Positions 1 through 6,013 of a DNA stretch of 14,373 bases are shown here, one piece after another. The stretch is from the NCBI GenBank assembly GCA_964534095.1, contig CAZHPF010000013.1:1-14373 (forward strand), in the 5' to 3' direction. Under the pieces are notes generated by a model. That model was not told the DNA's origin. It saw only the letters and a list, made by a program, of their open reading frames with translations, and did not search any database. The stretch is from CALMSM01 sp964534095 (lineage in GTDB: Bacteria; Patescibacteriota; Saccharimonadia; Saccharimonadales; CALMSM01). A program made the translations under genes and the position numbers. How positions within the stretch are numbered: position 1 is the stretch's first letter; each line of letters opens with the position of its first letter.

Positions 1-167
1 AGTTTTTCTATCTCGGTTTTATCTTCAGTAAGTATTTGCACAAGTCCGGAGCGGTCGCGAAGCGTGATAAAGTTTAAGCCTCCCAGTAAACGTTTTTTGT
101 GCAACCAGCCTTCGACTGTCGTTTGTTTGCCAATGTGCTCGGCGATGTCTTTGTTGAGAGTTCTCAT
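1..167 (-). CDS. aspS: Aspartyl-tRNA synthetase, N-terminal part (cut by window edge)
   Basis: Only the first 55 residues are present. They form the start of the OB-fold anticodon-binding domain of a class IIb tRNA synthetase: an N-terminal helix, then VEGWLHKKR, then GGLNFITLRDRSGLVQIL. The GG..F..LRDRSG pattern is typical of AspRS, including the archaeal or non-discriminating kind. AsnRS shares this fold and cannot be excluded without the catalytic domain. The enzyme charges tRNA(Asp), and possibly tRNA(Asn) if non-discriminating, in the cytoplasm. The ATG at 165-167 is supported by a TAAGGA ribosome-binding site seven bases or so upstream. The gene is divergent from the unknown gene at 361 and has a structured leader of about 115 nt. 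Confidence 0.8.
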   Translation of the reverse strand, partial: MRTLNKDIAEHIGKQTTVEGWLHKKRLLGGLNFITLRDRSGLVQILTEDKTEIEK

Positions 168-194
168 AGTATTCCTTAGAAATTAGTTATGATT

Positions 195-248
195 GGATCG
201 ACTTGGCGTTGGATCATAGACCACGGGTCGTCTCCCGATGGTCGATCC
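195..248 (-). promoter_or_regulatory. Structured aspS leader with two competing pairings
   Basis: In the minus-strand transcript, GGATC GACCA (U) CGGG pairs with CCCG UGGUC (UAU) GAUCC around the loop AGACGA (211-248): 14 base pairs interrupted by a bulge and a small side loop. The 5' arm GGATCGAC (241-248) can instead pair perfectly, over eight bases, with GTCGATCC at 195-202, closer to the ribosome-binding site. The two folds exclude each other. No U-run follows, so it is not an ordinary intrinsic terminator, and I see no T-box consensus. Regulatory function is inference. Confidence 0.5.
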
Positions 249-289
249 TAAGATTATTATCCAGTCGCGTGTTGTCTTGCATAAGTCAG

Positions 290-317
290 ATTATAACAGA
301 GGTAGCTCGGACAACAA
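290..317 (-). promoter_or_regulatory. Extended -10 promoter for the tRNA synthetase
   Basis: On the minus strand a perfect TATAAT (290-295) is preceded by TGT, giving the extended form TGTTATAAT (290-298). A weak -35 match TTGTTG lies at 312-317 with a 16-bp spacer. Transcription would begin near 283 and produce a leader of about 115 nt before the aspS start at 167. The same TGn extension recurs upstream of the sugar transferase (10786-10793). Confidence 0.6.
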
Positions 318-360
318 ACCGGATTCTGTTATTATGGGTATTAGACAGTTCGGAGGGAAC

Positions 361-948
361 ATGGGGTTACTCAGTGGACCGGCTTGGCGGCAAGCACAGG
401 TAGTAGGACAGTTTGAGGCATTGGCAGAGCGCAATACGCAGGTCATAGATGATGCCCTGGCGCTTCACAATACAGAAGACGTTACTGTGCCTTCTTGGCA
501 CGAAATAGCGCCAGATGCCGAATCTCCTGACATGCCACAATGGGCTTGTTTGGTTTTTTTGCCCACTCCTCCCAGGCGCGGCTATCCTCTTACGAGAACG
601 CTTTCCCTCGCAGGATCTATACATCGGGCGGTCCATGCACTGCCTAGTGACCTTTCCGCTCAAGAGTTGCGTGATACTTCGCAACAAGTGAGCGTGACCA
701 AAGGCCCGCTTGATGCCCGTCAACTAAGCAGCGGAATTTACTTGCCAGCGCCTATGGACTTACGCCCGCTGGCAAGAGAAGGGCTGGCAAGCACGGCATG
801 GTTACGGTTTCCTGATGAGCAGTCACTTATTGACCGACGGCTTGTGGGATACGATTTCACAATTTCGTCACTGGAGCATATGATTGGCGAAGCACGTGCC
901 TATAGAGAGGTGATGGATGTGGCAGAACCGCGGGCGGCAGTTGGTTAG
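361..948 (+). CDS. Hypothetical soluble protein, 195 aa
   Basis: I do not recognise a family. The protein starts MGLLSGPAWRQAQ, has no signal peptide or convincing membrane segment, and has a single cysteine. Proline-rich stretches (LPTPPRRGYPL; YLPAPMDLRPLAREG) alternate with helical, charged parts. The ATG at 361 was chosen because GGAGGG lies at 352-357 directly upstream. The frame stays open back to 238, but that extension has no ribosome-binding site and overlaps the leader and promoter of the divergent tRNA synthetase. Its stop codon overlaps that of the convergent CNNM gene by four bases (945-948). It is probably a lineage-restricted cytoplasmic protein; no function can be assigned. 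Confidence 0.6.
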   Translation: MGLLSGPAWRQAQVVGQFEALAERNTQVIDDALALHNTEDVTVPSWHEIAPDAESPDMPQWACLVFLPTPPRRGYPLTRTLSLAGSIHRAVHALPSDLSAQELRDTSQQVSVTKGPLDARQLSSGIYLPAPMDLRPLAREGLASTAWLRFPDEQSLIDRRLVGYDFTISSLEHMIGEARAYREVMDVAEPRAAVG

Positions 949-1997
949 CCTTTGGGGTCTTCGTGGGATGGCACAGCTTTGACAGGTTCTTTGTTTGTCT
1001 GATGTTCCTTGCGGGCGGCGCGGGCGGCAACGGCGCGCAGATCATCGTATTGATCAAACTCGTCAACGATGAGCTTGCCAATCATCGTTTCGAGCACGTC
1101 CTCCATAGTAATGATACCGACATACTCTTCAAAGCTGTTCACGACAATGAATAGCTGATGATGAGTTTTAAGGATGGCCTGGAATGCGTCGTGCAAGCTT
1201 TGGTCTTCGTGCACATAGTAAACTGCTTTTTGCATGCGTTCCCGAACAGTGCCGGAAGCTTTGCCGTGCAACAGGTCTCTGAGAAATAGTGTTCCGACAA
1301 CGTGCTCCGGTGCATCATCATAGACAGGAAAACGCGAGTGTCCGGTCTTGTGCAGCTCGTCCATGAGTACCGGCCCGATTGACTCGCTGACCGGAACCAT
1401 AGTAACCATACGCCGCGGCGTCATGACGCTTCCGACAGTTTTATCGCCGTATGTCAGGGCGTGTTTAGCAACCTCAAGTTCGGATTGTTCAATACGATTG
1501 TCGGCTTGCACTTTCTGCTGCTCAATAAGTTCCACAAAATCTTGGCGTTCATACAGTCCGGTATGCACCCGAACCGGCCGATGCCGATGGATAAATGTGC
1601 CTAGCTTGTCCAGCAAGGGATGCAGCCAGCTTACTACTTTACTGATGAATGGGGCGAGCGCGGCGGCCGACCGCTCACCAAGCGTAGTAACTTGGGCGGC
1701 AGGAAGCCATAAAAACCCTAGCCAGATGAGGAACGCGGAAGCCATAATCGCGAACCATGCCGGCGAGTCAAGCGACACCAGTACAAAGAAGCCCGCACTA
1801 CTTATACCAATGAGCGCCCGCAGTACCAGGCGGAGACTGTAGCCATACCCCACGGCGCGTGTCAGGGCAGCGGCTAGCTCATTACCTTGTCGGGCGCGGC
1901 GCTTTAATTCCTTCAGTGGTACAGCCGAATACGTTCGCTCCAGACTAATGCTGAGTAGCGTCAAAAGTGCCAGGAGAATGATTGCTAGTGCATGCAT
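945..1997 (-). CDS. CNNM/TlyC-family membrane protein with CBS pair
   Basis: The 350-residue protein has an N-terminal membrane region (hydrophobic stretches near 2-19, 55-76 and 80-100), then a linker and a tandem CBS (Bateman) module at about 192-312. The module opens with the family motif MTPRRM (192-197) and ends with GIITMEDVLE. The DEFD motif just after it is also typical. The family (hemolysin C/CorC/CNNM) is linked to Mg2+ or Co2+ transport and resistance; CBS pairs usually bind adenine nucleotides. The C-terminal CorC_HlyC domain of many homologues is missing, replaced by a short charged tail rich in Ala, Arg and Lys. The N-terminal SxxETA-type motif is replaced by LERTYSAVPLKELKRRAR, as in a divergent subfamily. 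A TATAGT box sits 11 bases before the ATG, so the message may be almost leaderless. Substrate unknown. Confidence 0.8.
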   Translation of the reverse strand: MHALAIILLALLTLLSISLERTYSAVPLKELKRRARQGNELAAALTRAVGYGYSLRLVLRALIGISSAGFFVLVSLDSPAWFAIMASAFLIWLGFLWLPAAQVTTLGERSAAALAPFISKVVSWLHPLLDKLGTFIHRHRPVRVHTGLYERQDFVELIEQQKVQADNRIEQSELEVAKHALTYGDKTVGSVMTPRRMVTMVPVSESIGPVLMDELHKTGHSRFPVYDDAPEHVVGTLFLRDLLHGKASGTVRERMQKAVYYVHEDQSLHDAFQAILKTHHQLFIVVNSFEEYVGIITMEDVLETMIGKLIVDEFDQYDDLRAVAARAARKEHQTNKEPVKAVPSHEDPKG

Positions 1998-2058
1998 ACT
2001 TGTATGGTACTATATCCGTACATAAATGCTCAATGAAGATGGAGGGTATACATAAGTC

Positions 2059-2697
2059 GTGAGTAACCGATTTTTTGCCATTTTACTCATTATCATCGCC
2101 GTGATAGGCGGTGTTATTTTTGTCAACAAAAGCAAGAACAGCGATACGGTAACACCCGACAGTTCACAACTTACGAACCTAACTGTCGGTAAGGGTACAA
2201 CGGGCGTAACACTTGTTGAATACGGCGATTTCCAGTGCCCTGTCTGTGGTAGCTTTTATCCTATCGTCAAGCAAATCAAAGAAAAGTACGGTGACCAGAT
2301 TACGTTCCAGTTCCGTAACTTCCCACTCTCGGAAATTCACCCCAATGCCGTGCTTGCCGCCCGCGCAGCATTGGCTGCCGATAAGCAAGAGAAATTTTGG
2401 CAGTATCACGACCTGCTATACGAAAACCAGAGTGCATGGAGCGAAAGCAAGTCAGCCCAGATACTTTTTGAAAGGTTTGCTGAGCAGCTGGGGCTAGATA
2501 TAGACCAGTTCAAGACCGACCTGGCGAGCAGCGAAGTAAATGCTGCCGTACAAGCTGATCGAGCCGAAGCCCAGCGTCTTGGCTACAGTGGCACACCAAC
2601 GTTTGTGCTTGACGGCCAAAAGCTTGACCCTAACCCCTCTAGTATCGAAGAATTCTCAGCTAAAATCGACCAAGCAATCAAAGCCAAACAGCAGTAG
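2059..2697 (+). CDS. DsbA-like thioredoxin-fold protein, membrane-anchored
   Basis: This 212-residue protein has an uncleaved-type N-terminal membrane anchor (about 5-22), an extracellular linker, and a DsbA-type (Thioredoxin_4) domain. The redox motif CPVC is at 60-63 (context GDFQCPVCGSF), and the cis-proline loop GTPTFVLDG has its proline at 180. It should act outside the membrane on cysteine pairs in exported proteins, as an oxidase or isomerase; direction cannot be read from sequence. The start is a GTG; an in-frame TAA at 2053 rules out anything longer. GGAGGG (2041-2046) is the ribosome-binding site, with an unusually long 12-base spacing. The gene is divergent from the CNNM gene, and no DsbB-like partner is visible here. 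Confidence 0.85.
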   Translation: MSNRFFAILLIIIAVIGGVIFVNKSKNSDTVTPDSSQLTNLTVGKGTTGVTLVEYGDFQCPVCGSFYPIVKQIKEKYGDQITFQFRNFPLSEIHPNAVLAARAALAADKQEKFWQYHDLLYENQSAWSESKSAQILFERFAEQLGLDIDQFKTDLASSEVNAAVQADRAEAQRLGYSGTPTFVLDGQKLDPNPSSIEEFSAKIDQAIKAKQQ

Positions 2698-2713
2698 AGC
2701 CTACTGCTGTTTG
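2685..2713 (+). terminator. 13-bp hairpin spanning the DsbA-like stop codon
   Basis: The arms CAAACAGCAGTAG (2685-2697) and CTACTGCTGTTTG (2701-2713) are perfect inverted complements around a three-base loop. The first arm carries the last codons and the TAG stop. It is a likely transcription end or mRNA 3'-end stabiliser, but no T-tract follows on either strand, so a classic intrinsic terminator is not proven. Confidence 0.5.
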
Positions 2714-2934
2714 CAATCACCTAACTGTTCAAGCTAGTAGCTCAGGTATTGTTGCCACTTGGGGCGACGAACTTTGACTTCCACGCGTGTACTCCTATTT
2801 TGTATGATTTTTATTTTTACCGGCATTACTCAGACGACTCCCTTACTCCTAGGGACGGCCAGTCTCACGGGACCGTTCCCATTGTTTTGTTATATAATTG
2901 TTTTTATTTTCTCGCGCATGGCGAACGCCATCGT
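2714..2934 (+). other. Intergenic region with weak hairpins and a TATAAT box
   Basis: I see no convincing long gene here. A perfect TATAAT lies at 2893-2898, but there is no good -35. Upstream, GGGACGG (2852-2858) can pair with CCGTTCCC (2873-2880) with one bulge, and CCCT with AGGG (about 2840-2855). These may be part of a small structured RNA or leader, but the folds are short and compete with each other. Confidence 0.25.
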
Positions 2935-3012
2935 TTGAAGTGTTGCCATTGTCGCACAGATGCTTATGCTTTGTCAACTAAAGTTTGCGGCTTTTGTTGG
3001 CAAAGGTATTAA
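2935..3012 (+). CDS. Possible zinc-ribbon mini-protein (25 aa or longer)
   Basis: From a TTG at 2935 the frame reads MKCCHCRTDAYALSTKVCGF then CWQRY and stops. The two CxxC knuckles, 11 residues apart, match the layout of the zinc-ribbon families found in many tiny bacterial proteins. The same frame is open upstream to a TTG at 2749, but that part looks non-coding (Phe/Tyr-rich, no ribosome-binding site). A TATAAT at 2893-2898 would give a short leader. The last 35 bases overlap the 3' end of the convergent iron permease gene. It may be a real microprotein, the remnant of a longer gene, or chance. Confidence 0.25.
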   Translation: MKCCHCRTDAYALSTKVCGFCWQRY

Positions 3013-3460
3013 TTTTACCGAGTGTATCTACGGTAGTCTCTAGAACTGAGTGCTGGCGATGGGCGGCAGCAATGCTGGCATGAAGCTTTTTCATCGTAGG
3101 ACTGGTGAGCTGTTTTTCGTGTAGCGCACGAAATTCAGCGTCAAGGCCTTCCAGGTCTGCATCGCTCAAATCCTCCAGGTCAACAAATGCATCGCGCGCC
3201 CGTGTTGCCCGGATAAGTTCATCAAGCTTTAGCTGCACGGCTCTGCCGTCGCGGTTTTGTGTATTTTGGACTAGGAATATCATCAGGAACGTTCCGATAG
3301 TAGTGGTAGTATTGATGACCAGCTGCCAGGTATTCGAATAGTGAAAAATAGGGCCGGTGGCGGCCCATACAAGTACGAGAAATACGGCACCCAAGAAAAC
3401 AACGGCCGACCCCACCCATACCGATACTTTAGTTGCAGTTTTACGGAACAGTTCTTTCAT
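2978..3460 (-). CDS. Low-affinity iron permease family protein
   Basis: The 160-residue protein matches the bacterial low-affinity Fe/Cu permease family: two membrane segments (about 15-34 and 46-64) followed by the signature QNTQNRDGRAVQLKLDELIR at 65-84, then a charged helical tail. Family naming comes from a fungal iron transporter; with only two membrane helices the bacterial proteins may be channel subunits or have another role, so metal transport is a family-based guess. The ATG at 3460 has AAAGGA about 12 bases upstream, a long spacing. The gene is divergent from the antiporter at 3519, with a 58-bp shared promoter region. Its 3' end may overlap a small zinc-ribbon frame on the other strand. 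Confidence 0.75.
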   Translation of the reverse strand: MKELFRKTATKVSVWVGSAVVFLGAVFLVLVWAATGPIFHYSNTWQLVINTTTTIGTFLMIFLVQNTQNRDGRAVQLKLDELIRATRARDAFVDLEDLSDADLEGLDAEFRALHEKQLTSPTMKKLHASIAAAHRQHSVLETTVDTLGKINTFANKSRKL

Positions 3461-3462
3461 GG

Positions 3463-3492
3463 TTGGTGCTTATCCTTTACATGTTGTACAAT
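3463..3492 (+). promoter_or_regulatory. Candidate promoter of the antiporter gene
   Basis: TACAAT (3487-3492) is a good -10; TTGGTG (3463-3468) is a weak -35 at 18 bp. The palindrome TTGTACAA (3484-3491) covers the -10. On the opposite strand TTGTAT and TATTGT, 17 bp apart, could drive the divergent iron permease gene, so the two promoters would overlap and compete. Confidence 0.4.
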
Positions 3493-3518
3493 ACAGTCAG
3501 CTACCAACAAATACAAAT

Positions 3519-5210
3519 ATGCACGACGTTTTTACCGAACTTAGTATCGTAATCGCCATCACCGCAGGTGTGTCTCTAATCATGCGCGCTCTGCGCCAGC
3601 CACTTATATTAGGCTACATCCTATCGGGATTGCTGGTTGGCCCGGCACTTCTGGGGGTTATCCACTCCGTTGAAACTTTTGAAGCCTACTCTAAACTAGG
3701 GATTGCGCTTTTATTATTCATCATTGGACTCGGCATGAACGTGTCTGAACTCAAGAAGCTCGGCAAGGTAGTCATCGTCACCACCCTGTCATCGTTAGCA
3801 GTAGTAGGCTCCATGGGGGCAACGGCAGGTCTGCTGCTCGGCTACCACCGGAGTGAGGCACTCATAATCGGGATGGCGCTATTTTTTAGCAGTACAATCA
3901 TCATTGTAAAAATCCTGACCGACAAAAAAGAACAAAACCGTTTGCACGGGCAAATCGCCATTGGTGTAATCCTGGCCGAAGATTTTGTAGCAACTCTGGC
4001 ATTACTGTTTGTCGTCGCTAACAAAAGTGGCGGCCTGGATGCTTCCGACTTATTAGTACTCACCGCAAAAGGAATAGGATTACTAATCATATTGGCAGTC
4101 TGCAGTACAAAGATACTGCCAAAGTTCTCGCGTTATATTGCATCTTCGCAGGAAATGCTGTTTCTGTTCGCCATCGCATGGGGATTTGGCATAGCAAGCT
4201 TGTTTGAAGCAGCTGGATTTTCTATTGAAATCGGCGCCCTATTCGGAGGAGTTGCCTTAGCTACTTCGCCCTATGCCCAGGAAATAGCAGCACGGCTTAA
4301 ACCGCTACGAGATTTCTTTGTGGTTATTTTCTTTATTACCCTGGGCGAAAGCCTTAATGTATCGAGCCTCTCAAGCGCCCTTCTGCCCGCCATCGTTCTT
4401 TCCGCAATTGTTATCATTGGCAAGCCATTCGTCATTACTACCGCTATGGGTATGATGGGATATGCCAAGCGTGTGAGCTTTAAAACCGGCGTTAACCTGT
4501 CGCAAATCAGCGAATTTTCCATTGTCCTGGTCGTCTTGGCTGCTTCGGTAGGGCTTGTCCGCCCCGAAATTAGTGCGGTCTTGACACTGGTGGCAATCGC
4601 AACCATTGCAACCTCTACCTATATGATGCACTACGACGATGAACTCTTTGCAATTTTTGACAAAATAAAGATCAAGGCATTTGAAAAGGAAGTCGTCTAT
4701 AAAGAAAAGAAGACAAAACAGGGCTATCCTTTGCTACTCTTTGGGTATCATCACGGCGGGCATGAATTTATTAGCATGTTCCGAGAAATTGGCAAACGAT
4801 ACCTGGTGGTCGACTACGACCCTACGGTAATCGAATTACTCGAACGTCAAGGTATTCCGTTTGTATACGGTGACGCGACCGATCATGAGTTGCTTGAGGA
4901 AGTAGGAATCCACGATGCCAAACTAGCTATCGTGACGTTTTCTGATTTTGAAGTCACCAGTCAGCTAGTGAGTAATATTCATCGCCTGAACCCCGAAACA
5001 GTCATTATTTGTCACGCCAACAACCATACGCAAGCTATAAAGTTATATGACCTGGGCTGTACGTATGTCATGATCCCTCACTATATTGGTAGCGAAAAAA
5101 TCAGCGCCTTTATCCGCAAGAGCGGGCTTAAAAAAGTAGAGTTTACAAAGTACCGCGATAAACATCTCGCCGAGCTTCATCATTATCTGGGCAACGCCGC
5201 CCTCAACTAA
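3519..5210 (+). CDS. Kef-type (CPA2) cation:proton antiporter with RCK domain
   Basis: The 563-residue protein has a CPA2 Na+/H+-exchanger membrane domain (about 5-372, roughly a dozen hydrophobic segments) and a C-terminal RCK_N/TrkA-N domain (about 402-520). In the membrane part, ILAEDFVATLALL (151-163) sits where KefC-type proteins have their ion-binding acidic pair, and FFVVIFFITLGESLN (266-280) is also typical. In the RCK domain the nucleotide loop reads GYHHGGHEF (409-417) rather than a clean GxGxxG; VDYDP (431-435) and GDATD (451-455) are conserved. It should exchange K+ or Na+ for H+ across the cytoplasmic membrane under nucleotide or ligand control. The ATG at 3519 was chosen because the protein then begins at the first membrane helix; a longer open frame back to 3357 overlaps the divergent gene. 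No RCK_C domain is present. Confidence 0.85.
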   Translation: MHDVFTELSIVIAITAGVSLIMRALRQPLILGYILSGLLVGPALLGVIHSVETFEAYSKLGIALLLFIIGLGMNVSELKKLGKVVIVTTLSSLAVVGSMGATAGLLLGYHRSEALIIGMALFFSSTIIIVKILTDKKEQNRLHGQIAIGVILAEDFVATLALLFVVANKSGGLDASDLLVLTAKGIGLLIILAVCSTKILPKFSRYIASSQEMLFLFAIAWGFGIASLFEAAGFSIEIGALFGGVALATSPYAQEIAARLKPLRDFFVVIFFITLGESLNVSSLSSALLPAIVLSAIVIIGKPFVITTAMGMMGYAKRVSFKTGVNLSQISEFSIVLVVLAASVGLVRPEISAVLTLVAIATIATSTYMMHYDDELFAIFDKIKIKAFEKEVVYKEKKTKQGYPLLLFGYHHGGHEFISMFREIGKRYLVVDYDPTVIELLERQGIPFVYGDATDHELLEEVGIHDAKLAIVTFSDFEVTSQLVSNIHRLNPETVIICHANNHTQAIKLYDLGCTYVMIPHYIGSEKISAFIRKSGLKKVEFTKYRDKHLAELHHYLGNAALN

Positions 5211-5228
5211 TTGCTGCCGATCGAAGTG

Positions 5229-5822
5229 TCAGGAAATGCGTCTATATAATCGTTGGCTGTGGATATATCCTAGGATTTCAGGTGTAACGGCTGGGCTGTG
5301 CGAGTCCGTTCGCAGGTCACTTCTCACACGGCTGGAAGATATAGCAAACTGCCCTGGCTCAACTAGTTGGTACCGAAAAGCCAGCCCATTGGTGTCACGC
5401 AGGATTCGAAACGCTTCGACGAGCTTTTGCTGGTTATGATGGCGTACCGCAACCATGAGTGTTACATTGTTTACTATCTCAGCAATGTGCGGCCAGTCGG
5501 CAATATGCTTAATGACATCATCGCCAAACAACAGGACTAGTTGGCGACCCTTGAACCGCTCCTGTAGCACCGGCAAAGTTTCGTGAGGTGTAAAACGGGC
5601 TTGCTCAAGCTTGATGGAGCCAAGCTTTTTTTCATGCTTAATAGCAAGGTTAACCATAGCAATGCGGTGCTCCAGCGCCCTGACACCTTGTTTGCGGCGC
5701 GGTCGCGGTTCCGGTAAAAAATACACTTTTTCAAGTCCTTGCGAAAGTGCCTCGCGCGCAAAAGCCAGATGTCCGTTATGTATCGGGTCAAAGGTTCCTG
5801 CAAACACGCCTATATTTTTCAT
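5229..5822 (-). CDS. nadD: Nicotinate-nucleotide adenylyltransferase
   Basis: The 197-residue protein is a nucleotidyltransferase of the NadD type. It has GVFAGTFDPIHNGHLAF near the N-terminus, with the HxGH catalytic motif at 15-18, and the second signature ISSSRVR at 161-167. Length fits NadD (about 190-215). It would join nicotinate mononucleotide and ATP into deamido-NAD in the cytoplasm. The substrate loop PEPRPRRKQGVRALEHR differs from the usual PxxxPPHK of model NadD enzymes, so a related adenylyl- or cytidylyltransferase activity is possible. The start ATG overlaps the stop of the upstream zinc-protein gene as ATGA (5819-5822), implying translational coupling. It is convergent with the antiporter gene, with only 18 bases between stops. 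Confidence 0.75.
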   Translation of the reverse strand: MKNIGVFAGTFDPIHNGHLAFAREALSQGLEKVYFLPEPRPRRKQGVRALEHRIAMVNLAIKHEKKLGSIKLEQARFTPHETLPVLQERFKGRQLVLLFGDDVIKHIADWPHIAEIVNNVTLMVAVRHHNQQKLVEAFRILRDTNGLAFRYQLVEPGQFAISSSRVRSDLRTDSHSPAVTPEILGYIHSQRLYRRIS

Positions 5823-6013
5823 TCGGCAGGGATTCCTTCACAGCATTTAGTGGGTATATGGCAAGCTGGACACATAAAATGCCCATGCACGGGTTCAATC
5901 GGATAGTGCCCGCAATTGTCACAAAACAATTCTGGTGTTTTTTCTTTTACGAGCTCTTGGTAGATGGTATCGTCTGTGTTCATAGGCAGCTTAGCTCTTG
6001 CGGTTAGTCGCAT
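5819..6013 (-). CDS. Small zinc-binding protein, 64 aa
   Basis: Family unknown. Six cysteines in the second half (31, 34, 48, 51, 57, 58) form CDNC...CPAC...KCC with nearby histidines (GHYPIEPVHGHF), which points to a zinc ribbon. It has no signal peptide, so it is probably cytoplasmic. The start is uncertain. ATG at 6013 has AAAGG nine bases upstream but overlaps the previous gene by ten bases; ATG at 5983 (MNTDDTIYQEL) gives a 54-residue protein and a 20-base gap but no good ribbon-binding sequence upstream for the ribosome. It lies between the 493-residue unknown gene and nadD, and overlaps nadD by ATGA, so the three are very likely one message. Confidence 0.6.
   Translation of the reverse strand: MRLTARAKLPMNTDDTIYQELVKEKTPELFCDNCGHYPIEPVHGHFMCPACHIPTKCCEGIPAE

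Noticed and set aside
238..360. Longer start for the unknown gene at 361
   Set aside because: The extension has no ribosome-binding site and lies over the promoter and leader hairpin of the divergent gene, whereas 361 has GGAGGG directly upstream.
168..360. T-box riboswitch for the tRNA synthetase
   Set aside because: No T-box antiterminator consensus or terminator U-run is present, despite the strong hairpin.
929..1036. GC-rich GCGGGCGGC repeats
   Set aside because: They encode Ala/Arg-rich C-termini of two convergent genes and look like ordinary low-complexity coding sequence.
2698..2977. tRNA, SRP RNA or RNase P RNA in the intergenic region
   Set aside because: No cloverleaf with a T-loop motif and none of the conserved SRP or RNase P core sequences could be found.
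3357..3518. Longer start for the antiporter
   Set aside because: The extra 54 residues are Thr/Asn-rich, unlike family N-termini, and antisense to the start of the iron permease gene.
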